From a virus, in IMG/VR virus record IMGVR_UViG_3300046804_003818, positions 1 through 29,019 of that record: a stretch of 29,019 nucleotides of DNA; one strand, given 5' to 3'. Under the pieces are notes generated by a model. That model was not told the origin of the DNA, searched no databases, and was given only the letters and a program-made list of their open reading frames with translations. The position numbers were made by a program, and so were the translations under genes. Shown one piece after another: positions 15,653 through 22,117 of the stretch (positions are counted from its first letter, which is position 1; every line of letters begins with the position of its first letter).

Positions 15653-16248
15653 TATTGTCTAGCCTGGTCAAGAACTTCCTTAGCAGTATCTTCTAAACTC
15701 TTACCTGCTACACGACCTTGAAGTTTGATCTGTTTGTTTTGATCATAAGTAGATGCCAGTGTTTTAACATCTTGCTGACTGATCTTTAACATGACAAATG
15801 CACGATAGTTATTAAGTTCAGGATTGTAAATGATCATTTTCTTTTCTACGCCATAAGTACGAAGAACAGATTCTGCAATCAAATTAACAATAACATCCTG
15901 TGCGGCGCCAGAACCAACTGGATTGCTAGGAGGTCCCTTTTCATCATACTTAATAGTAGTTCGATTATTCATTTCGCCATTTACACGATCTGCAATTTTA
16001 GCTTTGGCTTTTAATGTAGCTTTTTTAAGCGCCATTTCCATAGACGGGCTAACGTCCTCAGCTACTGCATAGTACATGCCAGCTCGATCCCACGGCTTAT
16101 ACCATTTTGTGGTTTCGCTACCGGTATCAGCGTGTTCGAGATACCAAGTAGGTACAGTTTTTTCCTGCACATTTTCTGTCTTAAGTGTACTCATTCCTGA
16201 GCAACCGGCAAGAACAGTAACAGCCGTAGCAATAATAAGTTTTTTCAT
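15652..16248 (-). CDS. LPP20-family lipoprotein
   Basis: 198 residues. Signal peptide with lipobox LAGC (C16). The mature domain has 'VPTWYL', 'GMYYAVAEDVSPSMEMALKKA', 'KAKAKIADRVNGEM', 'LIAESVLRTYGVEKKMI' and 'YRAFVMLKIS', which match LPP20-type lipoproteins (signature A..D...A...A...A...L...). In bacteria these are outer-membrane lipoproteins of poorly known function. The ATG overlaps the upstream 42-residue gene (ATGA). It starts a run of three genes for envelope proteins overlapping by 1-62 bases, so these are made together. Confidence 0.82.
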   Translation of the reverse strand: MKKLIIATAVTVLAGCSGMSTLKTENVQEKTVPTWYLEHADTGSETTKWYKPWDRAGMYYAVAEDVSPSMEMALKKATLKAKAKIADRVNGEMNNRTTIKYDEKGPPSNPVGSGAAQDVIVNLIAESVLRTYGVEKKMIIYNPELNNYRAFVMLKISQQDVKTLASTYDQNKQIKLQGRVAGKSLEDTAKEVLDQARQ

Positions 16249-16373
16249 TTTGCAGCCTCCCTTGAAATTTCTTGAATTTTGTTAACTCCGGAATCAGCAA
16301 CTCGAGCCATACCGGTAAATCCAATTGTAGCTACAATAATGCCTAGGATAAATGCAATGATGTGTGAGATCAT
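16245..16373 (-). CDS. 42-residue single-pass membrane protein
   Basis: Short ORF with ATG at 16373, stop overlapping the LPP20-like ATG (ATGA). It encodes a membrane helix (residues 3-21, HIIAFILGIIVATIGFTGM) and a polar C-terminal helix (RVADSGVNKIQEIS). The stop/start overlap and hydrophobic segment argue that it is real; no family known. SD AAAGG is 8 bases upstream. It is the first gene after the 16398-16435 terminator. Confidence 0.6.
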   Translation of the reverse strand: MISHIIAFILGIIVATIGFTGMARVADSGVNKIQEISREAAK

Positions 16374-16397
16374 TTTATGCCTTTCTGTGTGTGTTGA

Positions 16398-16435
16398 TAA
16401 AAAAGCCTCTACAGTATTAGTTTACTATAGAGGCT
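16398..16435 (-). terminator. rho-independent terminator after the SleB / 109-residue gene pair
   Basis: Minus strand stem of 13 pairs with one mismatch: complement of 16423-16435 with complement of 16404-16416, six-base loop, then a run of T (complement of 16398-16403). It lies 23 bases after the stop of the 109-residue gene. Confidence 0.8.
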
Positions 16436-16447
16436 ATAAAATGTCAA
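16419..16447 (-). promoter_or_regulatory. possible sigma70 promoter nested in the terminator
   Basis: Minus strand TTGACA (16442-16447), 17-base spacer, TAAACT (16419-16424; 4 of 6 -10 matches). The -10 box is in the loop and distal arm of the terminator hairpin, so the same DNA would end one transcript and start the next, for the 42-residue/LPP20 unit. Confidence 0.45.
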
Positions 16448-16457
16448 GTGCTTTTGG

Positions 16458-16787
16458 TTACTTAAAAATGATTAAGGCACATAACATAGCTTGGACAAAG
16501 AATCCAAAACCAATAGTGATAATGTTCAGCAAATCTTTGGCAATGACTGAACGCACAAAGAAAAAGAACAAACCTAACCACATAAGTCCAACCATATCAA
16601 CTGGTGGTAGTTTTTCAGTTAAGCCTGTAAGGACAGCGACCAGTGTAGGAATAGTGGCTAAATGTACCAGGATAACAGCGACCCATCCAAGTGTTTCAGC
16701 ACTAAGGTGTCCAATATTTTCTTTCAAACTGTCCATCATGCGACGAATGTTAACCAAATTACGAAGTGTGCTAATACTCATGTTCAT
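16458..16787 (-). CDS. three-helix membrane protein, candidate holin
   Basis: 109 residues. A basic amphipathic N-terminus (1-22) is followed by three membrane segments at about 32-55, 64-80 and 87-108 ('FFFFVRSVIAKDLL' between the last two). I recognise no family. It starts 10 bases downstream of the SleB-type hydrolase gene in the same operon, which is the usual place for a holin; size and topology fit class I holins. SD AAAGGA. No direct evidence of lysis function exists in sequence. A terminator follows. Confidence 0.6.
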   Translation of the reverse strand: MNMSISTLRNLVNIRRMMDSLKENIGHLSAETLGWVAVILVHLATIPTLVAVLTGLTEKLPPVDMVGLMWLGLFFFFVRSVIAKDLLNIITIGFGFFVQAMLCALIIFK

Positions 16788-16796
16788 ATCAATCCT

Positions 16797-17327
16797 TTAT
16801 CTATAAAAAACGTGACCACCGATGACTGCAACCTTTTCTCTATCCCATTTTGGATTTATATGCTTGGCATGAAAGTACAAAGCCTTTTCAAGACTAGGCA
16901 ATCTAAATCCTTCAAGTAGGACCTGTTTGGCTACAATTTCACTTTCTCTGTATGCGGCTGCATACTTTGGAGGTACTCTAGCCGGACCTTCACAATACCA
17001 ACTGAATTGGCAAAGTACCTTGTCATAGACAACATTCTTTTGATAAATTACACGACAAATATCGCTAGGGAATTTTCCACTTTGAGTTCTATTAATTACA
17101 ACTTGGGCAACTGCGACTTTGCCCTCAAATGGTTCACCCCCTGCTTCGTAGTAGATATTACGAGCCAGGCAATCTAATTGTTTGTTACGCACTTCGGCAG
17201 TAACGGCACTCATTTTTAGAGTGATCTCTTTATTTGGATCGAGTTTGTACATTACTACTTTGTAGCCAATCCAGCCTACCAAGGCCAGTCCAACAGCTAC
17301 TAATAGTAACTTAATAAATCGTATCAT
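16797..17327 (-). CDS. SleB-type cell wall hydrolase with N-terminal membrane anchor
   Basis: 176 residues: one membrane segment at about 6-27 then an exposed catalytic domain beginning 'CLARNIYYEAGGEPFEGKVA' (53-72), with the catalytic-region Glu (EAGGE), 'VAQVVINRTQSGKFPSDIC', 'CQFSWYCEG' and 'ALYFHAKHINPKWDR'. SleB/CwlJ-family enzymes (hydrolase_2) cleave peptidoglycan and occur as phage endolysins. The uncleaved anchor could make it a signal-anchor-release type enzyme held in the inner membrane until depolarised (inferred). SD AGGAGA; leader has a TGCCAA/TTGGCA hairpin and a GTAAATA box (17368-17374). Paired with a candidate holin. Confidence 0.85.
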   Translation of the reverse strand: MIRFIKLLLVAVGLALVGWIGYKVVMYKLDPNKEITLKMSAVTAEVRNKQLDCLARNIYYEAGGEPFEGKVAVAQVVINRTQSGKFPSDICRVIYQKNVVYDKVLCQFSWYCEGPARVPPKYAAAYRESEIVAKQVLLEGFRLPSLEKALYFHAKHINPKWDREKVAVIGGHVFYR

Positions 17328-17381
17328 TATTTTCTCCTATTCGGATGCCAATTTCACTTGGCAGTTTTATTTACATCTGTA

Positions 17382-17777
17382 TTATCTACGCATTTTAGCA
17401 ATGTCCTGCGCTTCTTCATCACTAAAGATAGGCACAGCGTTACTCTTATGCATAGTACCGATTCCTTTAATTTTAGTCCCAGTGTAGACTTTAGGCGGTG
17501 CCTTAGTGGCAGTACCCATATCTAAACCTCCGTTGAGACTAGGGATACGTGGTTCGTCTGCACCTCTGTACATTGGCCTAGAGGGCTTCCAAACTTCAGC
17601 TTCAAGGGCTCTACGCTTGCGTTTTTCATCTGCTTCGAGTCCCCATCGTTTTTGTAATTCCTTCCAACTTTCGTCTAGCTCTCTGGCTTTTTTAGCATGT
17701 TCGGCTGAACGGAATTTCTGTTTGCCTTTTTTCTTACCTGTAGTAGATAACCACGGGCCTTCTAAATGCATACTCAT
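17382..17777 (-). CDS. conserved phage protein, basic and helical, unknown function
   Basis: 131 residues. N-terminal half very basic ('STTGKKKGKQKFRSAEHAKK') then a predicted helix rich in K/E/R (about 30-66), and a Pro/Gly-rich C-terminal half ending in a charged helix ('FSDEEAQDIAKMRR'). No family recognised; similar short proteins are common in T4-like phages of aquatic bacteria by my memory. The first ATG is one base from a GTAAATA box (GTAAATAAATG). The second ATG, two codons on (17771), is equally plausible. A sigma70-like promoter lies further upstream (17793-17822). Confidence 0.7.
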   Translation of the reverse strand: MSMHLEGPWLSTTGKKKGKQKFRSAEHAKKARELDESWKELQKRWGLEADEKRKRRALEAEVWKPSRPMYRGADEPRIPSLNGGLDMGTATKAPPKVYTGTKIKGIGTMHKSNAVPIFSDEEAQDIAKMRR

Positions 17778-17792
17778 TTATTTACACCAAAA

Positions 17793-17822
17793 GTTATACA
17801 CATATAACTATTATAGTGTCAA
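17793..17822 (-). promoter_or_regulatory. sigma70-like promoter upstream of the 131-residue gene
   Basis: Minus strand TTGACA (17817-17822), 18-base spacer, TATAAC (17793-17798). A GTAAATA box (17779-17785) lies between it and the ATG, so the gene may have an early and a late start. Confidence 0.5.
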
Positions 17823-17835
17823 ATGAGTTATTTGT

Positions 17836-18171
17836 CTAGTCGTTTGGTAAAGTTCTAGAAACCGTTTCTAACATCTCGTCCCAATCCATTTGGCTAAGAC
17901 GTTCTCCAAGTTCTAGCACACAATCTTCGGCTTTTTCGTAGTCTTCTATGCCTAATAATTCGTAAATTTCTTGACGGCTAACATTTTCTGAACGCATGTG
18001 GCATACCCACAACACTGTAACAAAAGCCAATCCAAATATTTTTTCCTGGCTCCAAATTCCATTGGTTTCACACCATTCTATTGTTCGATTAAGATAATAA
18101 TCTATGTCTTCAACTCTATTTTCCAACTGTGCTATCCAATATTGTGTATCTTCTCTGCTCCAATATTTCAT
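17836..18171 (-). CDS. conserved protein of unknown function downstream of iscA
   Basis: 111 residues, mainly helical. Contains 'WIAQLENRVEDIDYYLNRTI', 'WVCHMRSENVSRQEIYELLG' and acidic 'EDYEKAEDCVLELGERLS'. Three cysteines (34, 56 and 87 region) are present but no CxxC. Its ATG overlaps the iscA stop (ATGA), so it is coupled to iscU-iscA translation and may be an accessory protein for that system. No family recognised. Confidence 0.65.
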   Translation of the reverse strand: MKYWSREDTQYWIAQLENRVEDIDYYLNRTIEWCETNGIWSQEKIFGLAFVTVLWVCHMRSENVSRQEIYELLGIEDYEKAEDCVLELGERLSQMDWDEMLETVSRTLPND

Positions 18172-18488
18172 ACCCTAAAACTTTCACCGCAACCACATCG
18201 GTCACGCTCATTTGGATTGCGGAACTCAAATCCTTCATTAAGGCCATTCCTTACCCAATCCATTTCAAGTCCAGTTATGTAGGCTGTACTTTTGGCATCT
18301 ACATATACATGAACACCCTGCGATTCAAAAATACAATCTCCTTCAAATATTTTATCTACATACTCAAGAACATAGGCAAGTCCCGAGCATCCAGTAGTTT
18401 TAACTCCTATCCGAATACCTAGGCCCTTGCCTCTTTTTTGTAGTTGTTGTTTGATCTTTCCTGCTGCCGCCTCAGTTAACGAGATCAT
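18168..18488 (-). CDS. iscA: A-type Fe-S carrier, IscA/ErpA/SufA family
   Basis: 106 residues. The three ligand cysteines are in place: C34 (TTGCSG) and C98/C100 (RCGCGESF), giving the family C-x63-C-x-C pattern. It starts MISLTEAAAGKIKQQL as usual. These proteins receive Fe-S clusters or iron and pass them on to apoproteins. It overlaps iscU by 17 bases. Recipients in this phage could include the host ferredoxin needed by the bilin reductase, or ribonucleotide reductase maintenance; inference only. Virus-encoded A-type carriers are known in some aquatic phages. Confidence 0.93.
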   Translation of the reverse strand: MISLTEAAAGKIKQQLQKRGKGLGIRIGVKTTGCSGLAYVLEYVDKIFEGDCIFESQGVHVYVDAKSTAYITGLEMDWVRNGLNEGFEFRNPNERDRCGCGESFRV

Positions 18489-18861
18489 GCTTTTTCTTAT
18501 AATCTTCTATAGCAGCTTTAATTGCATCTTCAGCAAGGATTGAACAATGTATCTTTACCGGCGGAAGAGCAAGTTCTTCAGCAATCTGTGTGTTTTTAAT
18601 TGTACCCGCTTCTTCCAGCGTCTTACCTTTGACCCATTCTGTGACCAAACTACTGCTCGCAATAGCACTACCACAACCATAAGTTTTAAAGCGAGCATCT
18701 TCAATAATTCCTTCTTTAGTCACCTTTATTTGTAATTTCATTACATCACCGCAGGCAGGTGCTCCTACCATACCTGTACCTACGGATTCATCACTCTTGT
18801 CAAAACTACCAACATTGCGAGGATTCTCGTAGTGATCGATAACCTGACTTGAATATGCCAT
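18472..18861 (-). CDS. iscU: IscU Fe-S cluster scaffold
   Basis: 129 residues, aligning without gaps to E. coli IscU over the ligands: C37 (PACGD), D39, C63 (YGCGSA), H105 and C106 (IHCSIL). The HscA-recognition motif LPPVK occupies 99-103. So it looks like a working scaffold on which the host desulfurase IscS assembles clusters. No iscS, hscA or fdx is in the window; the phage DnaK might stand in for HscA or the host supplies it (inferred). SD AAGAGG 7-12 bases upstream; the gene starts 4 bases after the His-rich protein's stop codon. Confidence 0.94.
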   Translation of the reverse strand: MAYSSQVIDHYENPRNVGSFDKSDESVGTGMVGAPACGDVMKLQIKVTKEGIIEDARFKTYGCGSAIASSSLVTEWVKGKTLEEAGTIKNTQIAEELALPPVKIHCSILAEDAIKAAIEDYKKKHDLVN

Positions 18862-18865
18862 TAGT

Positions 18866-19168
18866 TTATCCTCTTACTAAGACTTCTGTTTCAACACCAT
18901 TGATGATCATTACCTGCTTAGTATAAACGACCCCGTCGATGATAACTTGATTAGGTTGCAACACCACGGTTGGTTGTTGAACAACCACAGGAGCAGGACG
19001 AGTTGCAGCATAAACTACCGCTCCACCAATTACAGCAGGAACGACCCAACCATAATTAGGATGCCAATGTCTATGATGATGACCAAAATGTCTTGGTCCA
19101 TAATGCCCATGTTGAGCAAATGCAACCGAACTTAGACTTAATAATAAAACGGCTAAAATCTTTTTCAT
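18866..19168 (-). CDS. secreted His-rich protein, possible metal binder
   Basis: 100 residues from the ATG at 19168, chosen because GGGGG lies 8 bases upstream; a far upstream ATG gives an unlikely N-terminus. Signal peptide MKKILAVLLLSLSSVAFA. The mature N-terminus has eight His in 17 residues (HGHYGPRHFGHHHRHWH), followed by a hydrophobic Gly/Ala segment (about 46-59) and a beta-rich end (QVIIDGVVYTKQVMIINGVE). The His cluster could bind Fe, Zn, Cu or Mn in the periplasm. Its place just before iscU suggests a link to metals, but no transport motif is seen. A CTAAATA box lies at 19195-19201. Confidence 0.75.
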   Translation of the reverse strand: MKKILAVLLLSLSSVAFAQHGHYGPRHFGHHHRHWHPNYGWVVPAVIGGAVVYAATRPAPVVVQQPTVVLQPNQVIIDGVVYTKQVMIINGVETEVLVRG

Positions 19169-19217
19169 AATATACCCCCTGTAAGTATATAACGTATTTA
19201 GCCTAGTTTTCGTTGAC

Positions 19218-19412
19218 TTACTTTGCCTCTTTACGAGCGTTCTTAACTGCGGTAACATCGTTACGAACTTCTTTGCAAAGTTTAGCTAGTTCTTGTAAGT
19301 GCTTGCGTACACGAGTACCTGCGGCGCCAACTTCTTTATCGTAGAACTTTTCAAAGTCGCCTTCCATGGCTTCTACGATTTTTGTGAATTCTTGAAATTT
19401 ATTTGCTGACAT
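19218..19412 (-). CDS. histone H1-like Hc1-family DNA-binding protein
   Basis: 64 residues from the ATG at 19412 (SD AAAGGAG 8 bases upstream). The sequence 'FTKIVEAMEGDFEKFYDKEV' then 'GAAGTRVRKHLQELAKLCKE' and 'VRNDVTAVKNARKEAK' matches the N-terminal helical domain of Hc1 histone-like proteins (D..KFY.K...AAGTR.RK.....L), which condense DNA in Chlamydia and occur in Bacteroidetes. The basic repeat tail of Chlamydia Hc1 is missing, so it is a minimal form. It could coat phage or host DNA; function in phage is not known to me. It lies between membrane and His-rich protein genes. Confidence 0.72.
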   Translation of the reverse strand: MSANKFQEFTKIVEAMEGDFEKFYDKEVGAAGTRVRKHLQELAKLCKEVRNDVTAVKNARKEAK

Positions 19413-19437
19413 AATTGTCTCCTTTGTTATATAGTTA

Positions 19438-19629
19438 TTACCAGTGATGTATTGCGTTGGCAATAATGACACAACAGGTAATCACATGAATTATAACCCA
19501 AAACGTTTTAAGAAATAAAGCGATTCGAGCTTCTCTAAGTGTTAATATTGGTACGTCTGGACGATCGTGATCATCTTTGCCCATTAAATGTCCAGTGGCT
19601 CTAGCCCAAATGCGTTCAAAACTGTTCAT
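19438..19629 (-). CDS. small membrane protein, unknown function
   Basis: 63 residues. Starts MNSFERIWARATGHLMGKDD, ends with one or two membrane segments (about 38-59, LFLKTFWVIIHVITCCVIIAN). The ATG overlaps the nucleotidase stop by 14 bases, so translation is coupled. The sequence resembles short proteins next to nucleotidase genes in other T4-like phages as I remember them, without known function. Confidence 0.65.
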   Translation of the reverse strand: MNSFERIWARATGHLMGKDDHDRPDVPILTLREARIALFLKTFWVIIHVITCCVIIANAIHHW

Positions 19630-20110
19630 TGAGTGTAGTCTCTAACCACTGTTTACATTCCGGCCACTCTTTATACAAATGAGCGCGGCCGCCTTGTCTA
19701 TTCCATTCTTCATTGTTGCTACGACGATCGTCAATTAAGATATCGCCCGGTGTGCAACGTTGCCACTTGTCATGACTGTAAGGTCCAAAGAATACAGGAA
19801 TGCCAGGAAAGTGTAACTGTGCCCATATAACTTTATCATAGAAGGCCCACGGTACATCGTTGTTATGTGGAACTGCTGTTAAAAAATATAAACCGCAGTC
19901 ATGTTTTTTGGCATAGGCTTTACACCAATCAACTAATTCGTGTGCGCCTTCTTTAAGCGGAAGGTCTTGATACAATCGTTGATTGTCTGTTAACTTACGC
20001 CATTCTTTTTCTGGAACCATTTCTCCTTGATTCCAATGAAGTTTTAAGTATGATCTTGCATAGCCCATGAAATCGGCTACGACATCATCCATGTCGATGT
20101 AAATGTTCAT
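19616..20110 (-). CDS. 5'(3')-deoxyribonucleotidase (HAD superfamily)
   Basis: 164 residues. HAD motif I is 'YIDMDDVVADF' (D6 nucleophile, D8 acid/base), with the Thr of motif II in 'LYFLTAVPHNN' and 'GDILIDDRRSNNEEW' giving the Mg-binding acids. It would dephosphorylate deoxyribonucleoside monophosphates; in phages this family adjusts dNTP pools together with ribonucleotide reductase, here encoded 900 bases downstream. A near-consensus promoter ends 6 bases before the ATG, so its message may be leaderless. Confidence 0.85.
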   Translation of the reverse strand: MNIYIDMDDVVADFMGYARSYLKLHWNQGEMVPEKEWRKLTDNQRLYQDLPLKEGAHELVDWCKAYAKKHDCGLYFLTAVPHNNDVPWAFYDKVIWAQLHFPGIPVFFGPYSHDKWQRCTPGDILIDDRRSNNEEWNRQGGRAHLYKEWPECKQWLETTLNEQF

Positions 20111-20116
20111 TAAATT

Positions 20117-20145
20117 ATTTTAATATAAGAAAATGTGTTTGTCAA
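20117..20145 (-). promoter_or_regulatory. near-consensus sigma70 promoter, leaderless start of nucleotidase gene
   Basis: Minus strand TTGACA (20140-20145), 17-base spacer, TAAAAT (20117-20122), 6 bases, ATG. The -35 sits at the 3' end of the PAAR gene. No SD between. Confidence 0.72.
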
Positions 20146-20441
20146 CTATTTGCAAACACATTTGGACTTCCGGCAGTAATAGCACCGCCGTCGGTGCTGT
20201 CACCTACTCTAGCTATTGGTTTGCCGTTAACAAACACATTTCCAGAACCTACATTAATTGCTGCTGTATGTGTTACCGAACAATCTTTACCTGTAAGTCT
20301 ATGAACAACGGTTGGATCACCTTGACGTTCTACACCAAGGTTATTGGCAAAAACATCACCAGAAGGACCGGTCACAGTTGTTGTTGCATCACATCCATGA
20401 CCGGTTGTTGTAGGATCACCGTTTCTTGCTACTGGTGGCAT
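20142..20441 (-). CDS. PAAR-motif tail spike tip protein
   Basis: 99 residues. 'PPVARNGDPTTTGHGC' is the PAAR signature, and a second half 'GKPIARVGDSTDGG' with paired His/Cys (C17, C54, H58 region) would bind the metal that sharpens the spike tip, as in T4 gp5.4 and type VI secretion PAAR proteins. Its size fits the phage tip, with no fused toxin. A TTAAATA box (20446-20452) overlaps the stop of the upstream gene and lies 5 bases before the ATG, so it may be made late and from a nearly leaderless message. Confidence 0.9.
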   Translation of the reverse strand: MPPVARNGDPTTTGHGCDATTTVTGPSGDVFANNLGVERQGDPTVVHRLTGKDCSVTHTAAINVGSGNVFVNGKPIARVGDSTDGGAITAGSPNVFANS

Positions 20442-20448
20442 ATTGTAT

Positions 20449-20739
20449 TTAAACTAATTTAATTCCTGTAGTAGACTCGACAAACTGGTCTGCAAATTGT
20501 TTATCAGTTGCTTCACAAACTACTACAGTAGTTTTTAACAGTTTAATATCTTTGTCTGGACTTATTGTAAACAAATACGGCATTAAACCTGGACCTTTTT
20601 GACCCATTCCAATAACCATAACGTTTCTTACTTTATAATATGTAGGTGTGTCTTCTACTAGTTTTGCTACTATTTCTTCACCACTAGTCAGCTTTAGTGT
20701 AATAACTTCGCCTTCTGTTACGCCTTTATCAATTAACAT
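20449..20739 (-). CDS. small protein with possible LSm/SH3-like fold
   Basis: 96 residues. 'GEVITLKLTSGEEIVAKLVE' then 'YYKVRNVMVIGM', 'GPGLMPYLFTISPDKDIKLL' has the alternating-strand pattern of an LSm or SH3-like barrel (I.L.L.SGEE..A.L). Such small beta barrels recur in aquatic T4-like phages with no known role. It starts 9 bases after the glutaredoxin gene's stop; SD AAAGGA is present. RNA binding is possible but untested. Confidence 0.65.
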   Translation of the reverse strand: MLIDKGVTEGEVITLKLTSGEEIVAKLVEDTPTYYKVRNVMVIGMGQKGPGLMPYLFTISPDKDIKLLKTTVVVCEATDKQFADQFVESTTGIKLV

Positions 20740-20748
20740 GTTTTTCCT

Positions 20749-20997
20749 TTAAAATGTACTTTGAGGTTCCATATTGTTTTGCACATAATGTTGCAATTCA
20801 TTGAACCCGCCAATGAGTTTCCCGTCTAAGAAAATTTGTGGAACAGTACGAGCATTTGGCACTGCTTCGAGCAATTCTTCTTTAGTATACCCGTCTCCAA
20901 TTTTACGTTCTTCAAACTCAATATTCTTAGACTTTAGTAATGCCTTTGCTTGATCACAATAAGGGCAGTGATATTTACTCCATACAATTGCTTTCAT
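20749..20997 (-). CDS. grx: glutaredoxin
   Basis: 82 residues from the ATG at 20997, which has SD AAAGGA 8 bases upstream; a longer start at 21045 inside nrdB would add a non-family extension. Active site C11-P-Y-C14 (KYHCPYCDQAK), cis-Pro region 'TVPQIFLDGKLIGGFNEL'. It reduces the C-terminal cysteine pair of NrdA using glutathione; its position directly after nrdB supports that role, as in T4 nrdC. Confidence 0.94.
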   Translation of the reverse strand: MKAIVWSKYHCPYCDQAKALLKSKNIEFEERKIGDGYTKEELLEAVPNARTVPQIFLDGKLIGGFNELQHYVQNNMEPQSTF

Positions 20998-21007
20998 AAT
21001 ATTTCCT

Positions 21008-22117
21008 TTATAGTGCTGGTAATTCTTCGTAGTCAATAGCATCACTCATGACGCCAATAACATAATTAGTAGATTCGTTTTCTTGTAGTGCGGTTTGTTT
21101 CTTACTAGTGTCACTATGCTTATTAAACCACGGAATAGGTGTTGACTTTGGAGCAGGATTCCAGTATTTGATACCAATGTCTTTTAATGCGCCAACGGCT
21201 GTATAATCAACAAAATCTTTTAAGATATTGGCATTAAGGCCAATTACCGGACCTTTCTTAAACAAATAGTCAGCCCATTCTTTTTCTTCACGGATAACAT
21301 CTCTGTAAATGTTTATTACTTCTTCTTGGCATTCTTGAGCTGTTCGAGCAAAACGAGGATCCTCCTTAACTACTTGATTAATCATCCAAGCAGTCCATCC
21401 CTTATGGAGCAGTTCATCCTGTAGAATCAAACTAATAATGTTTCCGTTGCCGATAAAGATCTTGTTTTCTACCATTGCTAGACTTGTAGCAAACGATACC
21501 ATAAAGCGGAATGCTTCTAGTGCGTAACTGGCATGTAGGGCTAGGTAGATTGCTTTGATGTGTTCTTCCTCGCTGACAGCAATACCATTGTCATTTAATT
21601 CTTTACGACTGTTTAGTCTATGCAAATAATCATAGTACTTGCCAACACTACTTGCCATGTCAACAATCTCTGCTGTATCATGAATAGTGTTAAACACTTC
21701 CTTGGGCACATTATAGATGTTGCGGATGATGTGACTGTAACTACGGCTATGGATGTTGGTTTCAAAGAATGTCCAGTTATAGACCAATGCTTCAAGTTCT
21801 GGTAGGCTTACGACCGGAGTAAAGATTTGACTTGGGCCGCGGCCTTGCAGACTGTCAAGAGCAGTTTGCCTAAGCAGATTACTAGTGAAGATATGTTTAA
21901 CTGCATCTGATGCATCCTTAAAGTCTTGTGCATCTTTGGTTAAACTAATTTCTTCTGGTACCCAAAAGAAACCTCGGGCTGTCTTTTCAAAGTCTGCAAT
22001 CTTGTTGTATTTGACTTCCTCAAATCGCTGAATGGTAACTGGACCAGCTGGGTCTAAGAACATCTTACGATTTAGATAGTCTGTCTTTGTGTGTAGGTTA
22101 TATTGTTGTTTACTCAT
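21008..22117 (-). CDS. nrdB: ribonucleotide reductase class Ia small subunit
   Basis: 369 residues. Generates the tyrosyl radical used by NrdA. Visible: 'FFETNIHSRSYSHIIRN' (117-133) with metal ligands E119 and H123 and radical Y127, 'DELLHKGW' for the second half-site, and an unordered acidic C-terminus (MSDAIDYEELPAL) that docks in NrdA. E. coli NrdB has ETIH with three residues from ligand Glu to ligand His; here it is ETNIH with four, a one-residue insertion. The gene overlaps nrdA by 4 bases. Confidence 0.96.
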   Translation of the reverse strand: MSKQQYNLHTKTDYLNRKMFLDPAGPVTIQRFEEVKYNKIADFEKTARGFFWVPEEISLTKDAQDFKDASDAVKHIFTSNLLRQTALDSLQGRGPSQIFTPVVSLPELEALVYNWTFFETNIHSRSYSHIIRNIYNVPKEVFNTIHDTAEIVDMASSVGKYYDYLHRLNSRKELNDNGIAVSEEEHIKAIYLALHASYALEAFRFMVSFATSLAMVENKIFIGNGNIISLILQDELLHKGWTAWMINQVVKEDPRFARTAQECQEEVINIYRDVIREEKEWADYLFKKGPVIGLNANILKDFVDYTAVGALKDIGIKYWNPAPKSTPIPWFNKHSDTSKKQTALQENESTNYVIGVMSDAIDYEELPAL

